Assembly: GCF_009914765.1 (NCBI RefSeq)
Contig: NZ_WYDS01000004.1
Coordinates: 1 to 36,027 of the forward strand
Length of the DNA: 36,027 nt
DNA from: Halodesulfovibrio sp. MK-HDV
GTDB lineage: Bacteria > Desulfobacterota > Desulfovibrionia > Desulfovibrionales > Desulfovibrionaceae
Reading direction: 5' to 3'
The notes beneath the pieces were generated by a model. It did not search any database. It saw only the letters and a list, made by a program, of their open reading frames with translations, and was not told where the DNA came from. This document shows positions 1-8,740 of this stretch, in pieces. Position 1 is the stretch's first letter. Each line of letters opens with the position of its first letter. A program made the translations under genes and the position numbers.

Positions 1-348
1 TTAATACTCACAACGGGTCGCGTATTGTACCAATATCATACAGGAACTATGACTCGAAAAGCCGAAGGGCTTGCAGCAAAAGTTCCTACAGCGTATATAG
101 AAATGAGTAGCAATGATGCTGCAAAATATGGAGTAACTGATGGGAAGTTTGTAAAAGTATCTTCCCGTCGTGGTTTCATTGAGGTGGAAGTTCAGCTTTC
201 AGAAAAAGCCGTAGATGGAACAGTTTTTATTCCATTCCATTTTGCAGAAGCTGCTGCCAACGTGCTTACTAACAGTGCAGAGTGTCCTGAATCCGGCATC
301 GCCGAGGTGAAGGTCTGTGCTGTAACTATCGAACCAGTCGGTGACTAG
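1..348 (+). CDS. Formate dehydrogenase alpha subunit, C-terminal fragment (molybdopterin dinucleotide-binding domain)
   Basis: The reading frame is open from the first base and gives 115 residues of a larger protein whose start lies left of the window. It begins LILTTGRVLYQYHTGTMTRK and contains PFHFAEAAANVLTN, both typical of the C-terminal molydopterin dinucleotide-binding domain of FDH-H/NAD-type formate dehydrogenases of the DMSO reductase superfamily. This beta-barrel domain holds one half of the bis-MGD cofactor; the [4Fe-4S] and Sec/Cys domains would be upstream and cannot be seen. It differs in sequence from the periplasmic fdhA at the right end of the window, so the organism has at least two formate dehydrogenases. 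The stop is TAG at 346-348. Assignment to the family is firm; whether it is cytoplasmic, or part of a hydrogenlyase or NAD-linked complex, cannot be decided here. Confidence 0.9.
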   Translation, partial: LILTTGRVLYQYHTGTMTRKAEGLAAKVPTAYIEMSSNDAAKYGVTDGKFVKVSSRRGFIEVEVQLSEKAVDGTVFIPFHFAEAAANVLTNSAECPESGIAEVKVCAVTIEPVGD

Positions 349-384
349 GCTCACTAAACACAACACCCGCAATATTGTGAGCCT
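347..384 (+). terminator. Hairpin just after the formate dehydrogenase fragment, possible weak terminator
   Basis: An 8-bp inverted repeat (AGGCTCAC at 347-354, GTGAGCCT at 377-384) starts inside the TAG stop codon. No U-run follows, so it is either an RNA 3'-end stabilising hairpin or a factor-dependent end rather than a classical intrinsic terminator. Confidence 0.35.
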
Positions 385-493
385 GCTACCTTCTTATAGA
401 CACATGGTAATGTAGGTTGAGTGTCTCGGTAATCAGATAATCCTTAACGGTTGCTGGCTCACGTGAGGAAAAAAGGAGTGATCTTGCTACGAG

Positions 494-742
494 CATGTAG
501 GCACATAGTTGTTCAAAACATTTGTTGGTATGAAATTCTTTGATAGGTGTAATTTGGTGTAAGTTTATCAGCTAATCGTGTCGCCAAGTTGGTCTGTGGT
601 TCTCTGGAAGCCCTTGTCTATTAAGGAATAAGCTGTCTTTAGTTGTAGTTATACCAGACTTTCACGCAGGCGACAGTGGGCAAATCCCCTTGGGGACGCC
701 AAGTAATCTAAGCTCTTACACGAAAGTGTAAGAGCTTTTTTT
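494..742 (+). ncRNA. Putative structured small RNA, copy A (paralogous to 3758-4005)
   Basis: This 249-nt stretch has no credible ORF and aligns in order and spacing with 3758-4005 (248 nt). Shared blocks are TGTAGGC (496), ATGAAAT (about 531), a hairpin with conserved GGTGT loop (551-566), CTTTCAC-CAG followed by GACAG, a G-rich/AAAT/CC/GGGACGC-AAG core (about 656-703), and an 11-bp GAAA-capped terminator (711-742). In the GGTGT hairpin the stem changes from C-G in copy B to U-G here while staying paired, which supports an RNA fold. The next genes to the right are on the other strand, so it is not an mRNA leader; it is either a stand-alone transcript or a long 3' end of the formate dehydrogenase mRNA. 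The core resembles part of the c-di-GMP-I (GEMM) aptamer but lacks its second helix. The 5' end is a guess from similarity. Confidence 0.55.
711..742 (+). terminator. Intrinsic terminator of RNA element A
   Basis: An uninterrupted 11-bp stem (AGCTCTTACAC and its complement) is closed by a GAAA tetraloop and followed by seven T. The same hairpin occurs at 3974-4005 and a related one at 15395-15434. On the opposite strand it lacks a T-run, so it mainly stops plus-strand transcription. Confidence 0.9.
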
Positions 743-786
743 GTTCAAATTTTCGAGTGAAACGTTTAAGTGGCAACATGCTGAAT

Positions 787-1209
787 TTATATTTCGCTTT
801 GTACATTCTTCTTAGTTGCAAAGACCCAGTGAGAACTAAGTGTGTAGTTACTTATCATTCCAGCCAGCACACCAAAAATTAAAGCAATATAAGGTGCGAA
901 TTGTGTTTCCGCTAACAACTCTAATGAAATTTTAAACACAAGCAGGTTAGGTAAAGCGGAAAAACAGGAAGCGACCATGAATTTTTTCCATTGTGTGAGT
1001 CGGGGCGTTCGAACCCGATGTTTAAACGTCAACACCCTATTGCCTACCCATGTCGTTGTTGCCGCACATATAAAAGCAATTATTCGAGCTTTAAGTGCTG
1101 TGATTCCCATAAGTTCAAATAGTAATGCGAATATGGTTGCGTCAACAACAAAACCCACAGAGCCTACAAAGGCAAACAAAAGTATGTGGGGAAAGGTACT
1201 TATTCGCAT
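787..1209 (-). CDS. GtrA-like membrane protein (putative polyprenyl-linked sugar flippase)
   Basis: The product is 140 residues with four predicted membrane segments (about residues 8-30, 35-55, 73-95 and 102-125). It has the GtrA-family layout, including an N-terminal FVGSVGFVVDATIFALL helix and a VGNRVLTF element between helices 2 and 3. GtrA proteins are thought to flip undecaprenyl-phosphate-linked sugars across the inner membrane, or to aid glycosyltransferases that do so. It is the last gene of a three-gene unit: its ATG overlaps the stop of the upstream GT-C transferase by 10 nt, which suggests translational coupling. With the GT2 and GT-C enzymes it forms a gtr-like module for decorating a surface polymer, lipid or protein. 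The substrate is not visible from sequence. Confidence 0.85.
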   Translation of the reverse strand: MRISTFPHILLFAFVGSVGFVVDATIFALLFELMGITALKARIIAFICAATTTWVGNRVLTFKHRVRTPRLTQWKKFMVASCFSALPNLLVFKISLELLAETQFAPYIALIFGVLAGMISNYTLSSHWVFATKKNVQSEI

Positions 1210-2588
1210 AAATACCTTTGGCGCTTAGGTGACTCGGCAACGATTCTGCAATCCACTTTGTTTTTCTCAAAAAATTTGTCCAGATCCTTTTTCTTTCCTA
1301 ACAAATAATAGGGAGAATCAAGCTCATTTAGCTGTTCAGAGTTTTTTAAAACAATAGCCTTACCGCTACTGTAGAATTGGCCGGAGAATGGACGTTTTCG
1401 AATATAAAACGCAGGAACGGACTTATCTGCTGTTTCAAACAGAATCTTATCACTATTTGTAGTTGCAGCTGTGAACATTACAACCACAAGACCAATCAGC
1501 ATTACGGCCGGCATGACTTTGCAGAAGATAACAAACCATTTTTCATCTTTCTGTGTAAGTAACCCGGCACAGATTAAACCTAGCGCAGGAAGTCCAGGCA
1601 ATACATATGTAGGCAAGATGTTTCCGGCAAATGTAAAGAGAACCATCGGAGAAATTAACCAGAAGAGAAGCATGTAAGCTAACGGGGGGAGGGATATTGT
1701 TTTTTCCGTTGAGCTTTTCCATTTCTTCCATAAGAGCATTGGAAGTATCAATGACCACGGCAAAGCCGAAAACAATCCAAAGAGCCAAATCATGCCGCGC
1801 GGGCGATCATGCGCTGAGCCATACAAGTCCCCTTCCCAGCCTGGAAGAGTAAAGCGTTTCCAGTGTTCACCTATAATGAAGTAGTCAAGAAAACCCGGGG
1901 TTGCTTTCTCAGCCATGAGATACCAAGGAAGGGAGATCCCGAGCATTAAAAGCGTACCGGTGATAACAGGGAATCGCTTCCAAAATACGACAAAAGCTTT
2001 AAATGGTCCGTGTTGTACTGCAAGGAAAGGGTAAAATGCGATAGCTGCAAGTACAATGGCCACAGGCCCCTTTGCTAGCAAGCCTATCCCAAGACCAACA
2101 AAGCCGGCATAGCCCCAAGCCTTTTTCCCATTCCAGCAAAGGTAGAATGAAAGTATGGTAATCGTAATTGAAAGCGTGAGAGCCATATCAGTCATCACAG
2201 CACCGCTGGAAATAAAAAACATTCCACAGGTAGCGAGTACTATCCCAGTGAGAAGTGGGCTAATTTTATGGTAGGAAGCAAACATCATTGCCATTCCGAT
2301 AGTTACAAGACCGGCTAACCAGTGTGGAAAGCGGATTGCAAACTCGGATTGTCCAAATAACTTTAGACCTAGCGCACTCATCCAAGTGAACAAAGGGGGT
2401 TTGCCCCAGAATGGAACGTTGTAATCAAACTGAGGGGTGAGCCAGTTGCCTGTTTCGACCATCAAGCGCGCCATTTCCCCATAACGTGCTTCTGTTGTGT
2501 CCATAAGTGGGTACAAGCCTAGTGAAAGAAGCCTCATCAGTAGAAAAATTGCTAAGATAGCAAGCAGGTGTGTTTTTTTTAGGCCCAT
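1200..2588 (-). CDS. ArnT/PMT-like GT-C glycosyltransferase (family 39/83)
   Basis: The product is 462 residues and strongly hydrophobic, with roughly ten membrane helices. The first periplasmic loop has DTTEARYGEMARLM, the Asp/Glu-Arg signature of ArnT/PMT-type transferases, and then PFWGKPPLFTWM, also typical of the family. These enzymes take a sugar from a polyprenyl-phosphate donor on the periplasmic side and transfer it to lipid A, LPS or protein. It is shorter than E. coli ArnT (about 550 residues), with a reduced C-terminal soluble part. Its ATG overlaps the stop of the upstream GT2 gene by 10 nt, and its stop overlaps the GtrA-like start by 10 nt. I infer that it is the acceptor-specific transferase of the module; aminoarabinose, glucose or another sugar are all possible. 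Confidence 0.85.
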   Translation of the reverse strand: MGLKKTHLLAILAIFLLMRLLSLGLYPLMDTTEARYGEMARLMVETGNWLTPQFDYNVPFWGKPPLFTWMSALGLKLFGQSEFAIRFPHWLAGLVTIGMAMMFASYHKISPLLTGIVLATCGMFFISSGAVMTDMALTLSITITILSFYLCWNGKKAWGYAGFVGLGIGLLAKGPVAIVLAAIAFYPFLAVQHGPFKAFVVFWKRFPVITGTLLMLGISLPWYLMAEKATPGFLDYFIIGEHWKRFTLPGWEGDLYGSAHDRPRGMIWLFGLFSALPWSLILPMLLWKKWKSSTEKTISLPPLAYMLLFWLISPMVLFTFAGNILPTYVLPGLPALGLICAGLLTQKDEKWFVIFCKVMPAVMLIGLVVVMFTAATTNSDKILFETADKSVPAFYIRKRPFSGQFYSSGKAIVLKNSEQLNELDSPYYLLGKKKDLDKFFEKNKVDCRIVAESPKRQRYLCE

Positions 2589-3604
2589 TGTTTGTCTTCA
2601 TATTCTAAATGGTTTGCAGGCTGGTCAAGAATCTGATCAATAACGTAGGTCGGTCGTCCTTTTGATTCGATAAAAATTCTTCCAATGTACTCGCCTAAGA
2701 GACCAATACAAAGTAGTTGAACCCCTCCTAGTCCTAGTTGAACAACCATTAATGATGGGTACCCTTGAACTGGTTCTCCTGATGCCAAGGTCTTAATGAT
2801 TACCCAAAAACCATACGCAAACGCACCGGTGGCTATTAACGTTCCTAGTACGGTAGCTATTCGCAAGGGGCGGATTGAAAATGAAGTTATTCCATTCATG
2901 GCCAACCCCATCAATTTGAAATAATTCCATTTCGTTTTTCCACAAAAACGAGGGTCACGATCAAACTGTAGGGTTGTTTGGACAAATCCTGGCCAAGAAA
3001 ATAGTCCTTTCATGTACCGATTTTTTTCAGGAAGTGTATTGATATGCTCAACTACAGTGCGGCTAATCAATCGAAAATCCCCAACATTTTCAGGAATATG
3101 CAGTTCGGACAGTATGTTTATGAGTTTATAGAACGTTGCTGCAGAAAAACGTTTAAACTTTGTCTCTCCGTGTCGTACGGCACGCTGCATATTGACAACG
3201 TCATAGCCCTTTTCCCATTGTTCAAGCATCTGCGGAATGAGCTCAGGAGGGTCTTGCAGGTCTGCGTCTAGAATGACAACAGCTTGTCCACGAGTGTTTC
3301 GAAGACCTGCGGTCATTGCAGCCTCTTTGCCAAAATTTCTACTTAAACAGACGTACCTTACTGTGCTTGACGTGGGTAAGGCATTTGTAATTATCTTTTG
3401 GCTGTTATCGTAACTACCATCATTGATATAAACAATTTCTGTTTTTTCTTGGATTGTATCAAGAACAGCTGTGAGTCTTTTATGAAATGCTGGTAATACC
3501 TCTTCTTCATTGAAAAAAGGAACTACAACTGAAAGCTTTATATCAGATTTCTTAAAATCATCTGACTTCTGAAAATAGCCTGATTCTATTTTTTTATTTT
3601 TCAT
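2579..3604 (-). CDS. GtrB/DPM1-like polyprenyl-phosphate glycosyltransferase (GT2) with two C-terminal membrane helices
   Basis: The product is 341 residues from the ATG at 3604; a TTG at 3631 would add nine residues. The GT2 fold starts at SVVVPFFNEEEVLPAF, followed by ILDADLQDPPELI (the DxD metal/nucleotide site), NMQRAVRHGETKFKR and GDFRLISR. Two membrane helices lie near residues 230-260 and 270-300. This is the GtrB/ArnC/DPM1 arrangement, which loads a sugar from a nucleotide donor onto undecaprenyl phosphate at the cytoplasmic face. It is first in the operon with the GT-C transferase and GtrA-like flippase, which gives a complete load-flip-transfer pathway. No strong Shine-Dalgarno precedes either start, so the N-terminus is uncertain by a few residues. 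Confidence 0.88.
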   Translation of the reverse strand: MKNKKIESGYFQKSDDFKKSDIKLSVVVPFFNEEEVLPAFHKRLTAVLDTIQEKTEIVYINDGSYDNSQKIITNALPTSSTVRYVCLSRNFGKEAAMTAGLRNTRGQAVVILDADLQDPPELIPQMLEQWEKGYDVVNMQRAVRHGETKFKRFSAATFYKLINILSELHIPENVGDFRLISRTVVEHINTLPEKNRYMKGLFSWPGFVQTTLQFDRDPRFCGKTKWNYFKLMGLAMNGITSFSIRPLRIATVLGTLIATGAFAYGFWVIIKTLASGEPVQGYPSLMVVQLGLGGVQLLCIGLLGEYIGRIFIESKGRPTYVIDQILDQPANHLEYEDKQWA

Positions 3605-3757
3605 AAGTTGTTTCTGCTGCAGATTTAACAATGTGGCTGAACTTATTGTGTTTTTTGAATAGTTTTAAATTTATCCATGGCATTGTTTATAGGTAGGAAG
3701 CAATGAGAAGTGTAATATTTATTTTTAAATTACCTTCATGGATGATTCGACTGCAAA

Positions 3758-4005
3758 CTTGTAGGCGCTAGTTAAGCTAAGGTTTTTTGATCGAATGAAA
3801 TGTTCTGGAAAGTGTAAACTTGGTGTAAGTTTTTTATTTATGTCACTTATGCTACCTGTGTTCTTGTTGATGTCTTGAAAATCAAGAACTGAACAGTATC
3901 TGGTCAATATGACCTCTTCCTTTCACACAGATGACAGAGGGGGAAATTCTCCTTTGGGACGCTAAGCAAAAAAAGCTCTTACACGAAAGTGTAAGAGCTT
4001 TTTTT
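3758..4005 (+). ncRNA. Putative structured small RNA, copy B (paralogous to 494-742)
   Basis: This 248-nt element matches copy A block by block: TGTAGGC (3760), ATGAAAT, a perfect AAACTT/AAGTTT stem with GGTGT loop (3816-3832), TTTCACACAG plus GACAG, the GGGGGAAAT-CC-GGGACGCTAAGC core (about 3936-3966) and the 11-bp GAAA terminator. Additional local hairpins lie between the blocks (TCTTGA-AAA-TCAAGA near 3875, GGTCA-ATA-TGACC near 3902). Genes on both sides (GT2 left, chemoreceptor right) are on the minus strand, so a plus-strand transcript here must be autonomous. I found no good ORF; a 27-codon frame from the ATGAAAT block is not conserved in copy A. The 5' boundary is inferred from where similarity to copy A begins. 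Confidence 0.6.
3974..4005 (+). terminator. Intrinsic terminator of RNA element B
   Basis: The 11-bp stem with GAAA loop is identical to that at 711-742 and is followed by seven T. Here seven A also precede the stem, so it could work on both strands. Confidence 0.9.
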
Positions 4006-4106
4006 GTGTTCAAATAACGGAGTAAAAGAGTAGATGAATTTTTATGATATAAGATCTGTAATTACCTGTGTTCAATGTAATATAGAGAAATTATATGGAT
4101 TGCTCC

Positions 4107-4142
4107 AAAAAAAGAGGATGCACGGAACTGTGCATCCTCTTT
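4107..4142 (-). terminator. Intrinsic terminator downstream of the chemoreceptor gene
   Basis: A 13-bp stem (AAAGAGGATGCAC and its complement) encloses a 6-nt loop. On the minus strand it ends in a run of T, and it lies about 85 nt past the chemoreceptor stop codon. Confidence 0.85.
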
Positions 4143-4226
4143 ACATTTACAGGGAGCTATTTTTGGAAATATCCGAGATTACAATTAGCGATGTGAGTTT
4201 TCATGCTCACTGGCTAAGTAAAAATC

Positions 4227-6266
4227 TTAGGAATTTTTTAAGTGTGTAATCACGTTGTTTAGCTCTGATGTCATAGTTGAGAGCTTATGTACTGAATCCG
4301 ATGCTAAAGCCATTGATTCCGCAGTTTCGGTTGCAATACGGTTAACCTCTTCGGAACCCCGACTAATTTGTTCTGAGGCAGCGGACTGTTGTTCACTTGC
4401 AGTAGCAATAGAACTAACTTGATCAGAGTTAGCCACGACAATATCGACAATTGACCGCAAAGCATCACCAGATTGCTGAGCAAAACCTGTTGAACGGACA
4501 ACAGCGTTGGATGCTTGATCCATACCTTCAATATTTTCCCGTGATGCTAATTGAATAGCACGTATCGCCTCATCTACTTCTTTTGTGGCTAACATTGTTT
4601 TTTCTGCCAGCTTGCGAACTTCATCTGCAACGACAGCAAAACCTCGTCCAGCTTCACCAGCTCGGGCTGCTTCAATTGCAGCATTCAGGGCAAGCAAGTT
4701 GGTTTGATCAGCGATATCTGTGATGACAGTCATTACAGACTCAATGTTTTTGGCCTGTCCTCCCAAATCTGCAAGACTTGTCTTCAATTTACCTGAGTGG
4801 GCTTCAACTTCGCCGATCGATTCTACAACGGTATGTACAATGCTTTCCCCATCTTCTGCTTTTTCTCGGGCAGAAGTAGCATATTCCGCTGCTTCACCAG
4901 CATTGCGGGCAACCTCAAGGACTGTTGCATTCATTTCTTCAATGGCCGTTGCAGACTCTGCTGCACGTTCACGTTGAATGCTAGATCCATTTGCGGCTTC
5001 TTGAATTAACTGCGAAAGCTCTTGGGTTGTATAGGTAACACCGTCAACAATCTCTTCAAGTTGTGCCGCGGCTTGAAGCAGACCATCACGCTTTGCGTTT
5101 TCAGCTTCACTTCTTGCCTCTTCAGCATCCTGCATTGCAACCTGAGCTCTTGTAGATTCTTGCTCAGCTTCCTTGGTTTTATTCTCAGACATCGCAATCA
5201 TGCTTTTTAGGTTTGTGACCATAACATTTAAGGACGCTGACAAGTTACCAATTTCATCGTGCCGTTCGATAGCTAAATTTTGTTCAAGATTCCCGTTGGC
5301 AACGTTTTCTGCAAACCCGACACACTTGTTAAGGGACATAATAATATTGCGAACAATAAAGAATACTACGAGTGCGACTAGTATCAATCCGACGAGGCTA
5401 ATCAAAATATTGCTATTTTTGATGGCTGTGACTTCAGAAAAAATATCATCAACGTTTGCAGCTACAGCGACAATCCACTCAGTTTTAGGCTCGGTTCGAT
5501 ACGTGATAATCTGGCTTACGCCTTGCCATTCTGTGCGAAGAATCCCATTTTTGTTCTTCTGCATTTCTTTTCCGTCAGGACCGTCAGTTGCGCGGGCTTT
5601 CATGATGATTGATTTGTCGGGATGAGCACACAAGTACCCGGCTCTGGATATCATAAAAGCGTATCCGGTTTTTCCCAATTTTACGGGGTCAATAAACTTG
5701 ATTGAGAATGCTGTGAGATTTAAAGCTCCTACAAAAACACCCTTAATCTCACCATGTAGACGATAGGGAATAGCAACTACAATAATGGGTTTTCCAGTTG
5801 TTTTGCTTATCAGTGCATCAGAAATTGCAATGTCACCGCGTACGGCTTTTTGGAAATAAGCTCTATCGGAGATGGTTGGTGTGGCGTTTGTTCCAGTAGC
5901 TACATATGCATGTGCAATCCCTTTTGTATCAAACAGCCCCATCCCTCTGTACTCTCCATATATTTGAAGAGAATCTTTAAGAATAGTGGTCGCACGAAGA
6001 GCCAGTTCCGGATTTGGAGTTCTCTGCGAAGCTAGTTCCTGAAAGATAGGGTGATGAGAAATTTGTGTGAGGTCTTTCTGTATTCCATCCACCCATATAG
6101 ACATTTGAGTACTAATGCCTTTTACAGTTTGATCGGACTGGTTAAGCATGGCTTCAGAAATAGCGTCATCAGCAAGCTTAAAGGAAGTGTATGTAACTGC
6201 ACCAAGGGCTAATGCCATAACTAGTAACGTTGGGATAAGAAATTTATTTCGTAGATTCCAATTCAT
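4227..6266 (-). CDS. Methyl-accepting chemotaxis protein with periplasmic Cache sensor
   Basis: The product is 679 residues from the ATG at 6266, which has AAGGAG six bases upstream; a longer frame to 6356 lacks such a site. A signal-anchor helix (about residues 8-28) is followed by a periplasmic dCache-type domain (about 35-270, with [13 protein letters not shown] and [15 protein letters not shown]), a second helix (about 288-310), HAMP, and a long coiled-coil signalling domain. The hairpin tip [20 protein letters not shown] and [18 protein letters not shown] is the CheA/CheW contact. No C-terminal CheR-tethering pentapeptide is present. It probably senses a small organic solute in the periplasm and biases the flagella encoded further right; the ligand is unknown. 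It is monocistronic, with its own terminator. Confidence 0.95.
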   Translation of the reverse strand: MNWNLRNKFLIPTLLVMALALGAVTYTSFKLADDAISEAMLNQSDQTVKGISTQMSIWVDGIQKDLTQISHHPIFQELASQRTPNPELALRATTILKDSLQIYGEYRGMGLFDTKGIAHAYVATGTNATPTISDRAYFQKAVRGDIAISDALISKTTGKPIIVVAIPYRLHGEIKGVFVGALNLTAFSIKFIDPVKLGKTGYAFMISRAGYLCAHPDKSIIMKARATDGPDGKEMQKNKNGILRTEWQGVSQIITYRTEPKTEWIVAVAANVDDIFSEVTAIKNSNILISLVGLILVALVVFFIVRNIIMSLNKCVGFAENVANGNLEQNLAIERHDEIGNLSASLNVMVTNLKSMIAMSENKTKEAEQESTRAQVAMQDAEEARSEAENAKRDGLLQAAAQLEEIVDGVTYTTQELSQLIQEAANGSSIQRERAAESATAIEEMNATVLEVARNAGEAAEYATSAREKAEDGESIVHTVVESIGEVEAHSGKLKTSLADLGGQAKNIESVMTVITDIADQTNLLALNAAIEAARAGEAGRGFAVVADEVRKLAEKTMLATKEVDEAIRAIQLASRENIEGMDQASNAVVRSTGFAQQSGDALRSIVDIVVANSDQVSSIATASEQQSAASEQISRGSEEVNRIATETAESMALASDSVHKLSTMTSELNNVITHLKNS

Positions 6267-6663
6267 AGAGACTCCTTTATTACAACGGGCAACGTTTTCA
6301 ACAGGCACAAAAAGAAAAGTAGAGATAGTGGATTGTAAGTATGCATTCACTCTCATGAAAAAAAGGGCACAAGTACACTTTTAAAATAAACCGATCAACC
6401 AAACTAAATTATGAAGATTTTTATTTCATTGAGATGAAAAGTTTTGCAATACAGTTCCGTTATTGTTCCTTTCGGTATTCCGATGGCATCAGTTAATTTT
6501 TTGGAAGAATTAATATGATAGGTAAAAAAAAAGCAGCGTGTTCCCGTTGTGGCAATAACGGCGGGAACACACTGCTTTCTTAGTAAAGCGGAAGTAAATT
6601 GCTAGCGTATGAGGAGTCTGCGCGAAGTTTGGTGGAATACTTCGCAGCAACTATGCTGTTTTA
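6267..6663. other. Intergenic region between chemoreceptor and RidA operon end
   Basis: About 400 nt hold the chemoreceptor promoter region (AT-rich, no clear sigma-28 or sigma-70 match found) and the terminator at 6523-6576. I see no gene. Confidence 0.6.
6523..6576 (-). terminator. Intrinsic terminator of the TRAP/oxidoreductase/RidA operon
   Basis: The arms GTGTTCCCG and CGGGAACAC, extended by GCAG/CTGC after a one-base mismatch, form a 13-14 bp stem. On the minus strand it is followed by nine T. It lies about 90 nt after the ridA stop and closes the operon. Confidence 0.85.
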
Positions 6664-7023
6664 TTACTTCTCGATGACAGCTGCGGTTACAGAAACTTCG
6701 CAAAGGAGTTCTGGTCTGGCGAGACGAGCTTCAATACAAGCTCTGGCTGGTGCATAGCCCTCTTCGAACCATGTGTCCCATACGGAGTTGAAACCAGCAA
6801 AGTCTTTCATGTCTCTGAGGTAAACCAGAACAGAAAGAACATGCTTTCTATCGCTGCCTGCTTCTTTCAGAAGAGCGTCTACTTTCTCAAGCATGTTACG
6901 TGCCTGATCGCAGATATCACAGTCAGAGTTGTCCGGAACCTGCCCACAAAGGTAGGCTACTCCGTTAAAAATTGTTGCCTTGCTCATACGGACGCCGGGT
7001 GTAATTCGAGTAATTTCTGACAT
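6664..7023 (-). CDS. RidA/YjgF/UK114-family enamine/imine deaminase
   Basis: The product is 119 residues, near the usual 125-130. The family core is present: [12 protein letters not shown] near residue 20, [18 protein letters not shown], and the C-terminal [20 protein letters not shown] with the conserved Arg that binds substrate carboxylate and the Glu at the trimer-interface site. RidA proteins hydrolyse reactive 2-imino or enamine acids to keto acids and ammonia. Here it is the last gene of an operon whose preceding products are an FAD/[2Fe-2S] dehydrogenase, separated from it by only 8 nt. That context implies it clears the imine made by that enzyme. The sequence looks like a divergent RidA subfamily rather than archetypal RidA, so the exact activity is inferred. 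Confidence 0.9.
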   Translation of the reverse strand: MSEITRITPGVRMSKATIFNGVAYLCGQVPDNSDCDICDQARNMLEKVDALLKEAGSDRKHVLSVLVYLRDMKDFAGFNSVWDTWFEEGYAPARACIEARLARPELLCEVSVTAAVIEK

Positions 7024-7031
7024 AATCTTCT

Positions 7032-8450
7032 CTACTTTTGGTTCTTAAATAAATCTGCAGGGCCGGAAGCTTGAGTAAATTTCATAGCGGCAATTTCACC
7101 AAGCGGTACCCCTTTTAAAGGAGGACGAATGGTTAAGTAGCCAACTTCATCCGGTGTAGAATCTAGTTCCTCAGCGAGGATTTCGTTGATGGCTGACCCA
7201 CACATTCTGCCCTGACATGGACCCATGCCAGCGCGAGTTATGATCTTAATTTCGTTCGGGTCATGTGCACCCTGACTGATAACTTCGCGGATTTCACCCA
7301 CAGTGACGTTTTCACAGCGGCATACCACGGTTTCATTATCGAATGTGTATTGTCCTGCACGTGGTGCATACATTGCGTCGATAAATGGTCTAGGGTGCTT
7401 ATCTTTTGTAATTTGTGCAGTAATCGGCTTCGCGATTTCATCACGGGCTATGGTAGAAATGATGCCGAGACTTTTAGCGATTTCTAAACCTGTCAGTTCA
7501 CCTTTTAGGCCTGCTGCAACTGCACCGGAAACATAGCTGCCGTCACCTGCAACAAAAACTCTGTCGTGGTTAGTGCGTCCCCAATTGTCGCAAACTGGAT
7601 GCCAGTAACGAAGCTCAGGGTTCCAATGTAATTCACAACCCACCTGACGCATCATGTGGGTATTTGGAATAACACCAAAATGAAGCAGCGCAACGTTGGT
7701 TGGAATTGTAACTTTCTTGCCTCTGTGAGTGCATTCAACCTGTTCCACGTTGTCCTGACCAATCATCTTCAGACCGGAAACCCCGCGCAGGTAAGGTATT
7801 TTCGATTTTTTGATGTCCCAGAGAATCTTGAGACCCTTCAGGAGAAAATCTGTTCTCAGTAAAGCACGTGGAAGATTTTTGACCACGGAGAGAGAAGGAA
7901 TAAGCGGCGTTGTGTCCAGAATTGCTTCAATCTGAACCCCTTTCTTAATCAGAAGAGATGCTTCGAGCAGTAACAGTGGACCGCTTCCGCAAATAACTAC
8001 TTTTCCTTCAGGAGAAAGGCCTGCTTCTTTGGCAAGGTTGTTTGCTGCACCTGCACCTAACACGCCGGGAAGAGTCCATCCCTGAAGGGGAACAGGACGT
8101 TCCATGGCGCCGGTTGCGATAACGATATAGTTCGCTGTAATGTGGTGAGAAGCACCTTCGCAGCTGTAGCAGATGTCACCATCAGCTTCGACCTGCCAAA
8201 CGGTTGCGCCACCTTTGTACTTTGCGTTGCTTTTTCTGAAACGCTGCACAATCGCGCGACCCTGTGCGTAATCTTCACCAAAGAATTCCAACTGTGCCGC
8301 AGAGGTGGATTCTACATTACGGTAAATCTGTCCGCCCGGATGAATCTGTTCATCAAGAATGAGCGTATCAAGTCCCATTTCAGCAAGTGTTGCACCGCAG
8401 GAAAGTCCGGAAGGACCTGCGCCGATAACAACAACATCATAATGGCTCAT
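7032..8450 (-). CDS. FAD-dependent oxidoreductase with C-terminal BFD-like [2Fe-2S] domain (HcnB / opine oxidase subunit A type)
   Basis: The product is 472 residues. An N-terminal FAD-binding Rossmann fold ([20 protein letters not shown]), a second dinucleotide fold near residue 155 ([19 protein letters not shown]) and the FAD motif [17 protein letters not shown] are followed by a C-terminal BFD-like cluster domain. That domain has CRC near residue 378 and CQGRMC about 33 residues later. This is the HcnB/OoxA architecture, the electron-transferring subunit of heteromeric amino-acid or opine dehydrogenases. Its ATG overlaps the stop of the ferredoxin-like gene by one base (TAATG), and ridA follows after 8 nt. 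I infer that it accepts electrons from the DAO-like subunit through the [2Fe-2S] protein and passes them to a quinone or carrier. Confidence 0.9.
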   Translation of the reverse strand: MSHYDVVVIGAGPSGLSCGATLAEMGLDTLILDEQIHPGGQIYRNVESTSAAQLEFFGEDYAQGRAIVQRFRKSNAKYKGGATVWQVEADGDICYSCEGASHHITANYIVIATGAMERPVPLQGWTLPGVLGAGAANNLAKEAGLSPEGKVVICGSGPLLLLEASLLIKKGVQIEAILDTTPLIPSLSVVKNLPRALLRTDFLLKGLKILWDIKKSKIPYLRGVSGLKMIGQDNVEQVECTHRGKKVTIPTNVALLHFGVIPNTHMMRQVGCELHWNPELRYWHPVCDNWGRTNHDRVFVAGDGSYVSGAVAAGLKGELTGLEIAKSLGIISTIARDEIAKPITAQITKDKHPRPFIDAMYAPRAGQYTFDNETVVCRCENVTVGEIREVISQGAHDPNEIKIITRAGMGPCQGRMCGSAINEILAEELDSTPDEVGYLTIRPPLKGVPLGEIAAMKFTQASGPADLFKNQK

Positions 8451-8740
8451 TAGCTTGCCTCCTCTTGCACGAAGTTACGGTTAATAACCATTCCTTCTGC
8501 AACTTCAGTCATACATGCCTGTTTTTTAGTGCCGTCAATTTCCATAAGGCATTCGTAACAAACACCCATGAGACAATGCGGGCTGCATGGCTTTTTCGAT
8601 GAAGGGGAAACGCGGGAGATGATTTCTCCGCAACTTAAAAGTGCTGCCGCTACACTCATTCCTGCAGGAAGAGCTTTATGTTTACCATCGAGCAGAACAG
8701 TAACTGTCTGCTGAGCATGTGAAGGATCGATTTTAAACAT
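8450..8740 (-). CDS. (2Fe-2S)-binding ferredoxin-like subunit (HcnA / OoxX type)
   Basis: The product is 96 residues from the ATG at 8740; an upstream start at 8788 would sit deep inside the neighbouring gene. The motif CSPHCLMGVCYECLMEIDG followed by a Cys about eight residues later gives the four ligands of a plant-type [2Fe-2S] cluster in the arrangement typical of HcnA and the small subunits of sarcosine/hydroxyproline/opine dehydrogenases. The start ATGTTTAA overlaps the TAA stop of the DAO-like gene by eight bases, and the stop overlaps the next gene, so the three subunits should be made in equal amounts. Function is inferred as the electron link between the two FAD subunits. Confidence 0.88.
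   Translation of the reverse strand: MFKIDPSHAQQTVTVLLDGKHKALPAGMSVAAALLSCGEIISRVSPSSKKPCSPHCLMGVCYECLMEIDGTKKQACMTEVAEGMVINRNFVQEEAS

Noticed and set aside
656-742. Canonical c-di-GMP-I (GEMM) riboswitch
   Set aside because: GGGCAAAT-CC-GGGGACGC-AAG resembles one half of the aptamer, but the second helix with tetraloop receptor is missing and no downstream gene is co-directional.
3801-3884. 27-codon membrane-peptide frame (starting MKCSGKCKLG) in RNA element B
   Set aside because: The equivalent frame in copy A stops after ten codons, so the coding potential is not conserved while the RNA blocks are.
5173-5625. 150-codon plus-strand frame within the chemoreceptor gene
   Set aside because: It is a shadow of the chemoreceptor's Cache/HAMP region with no domain or ribosome site.
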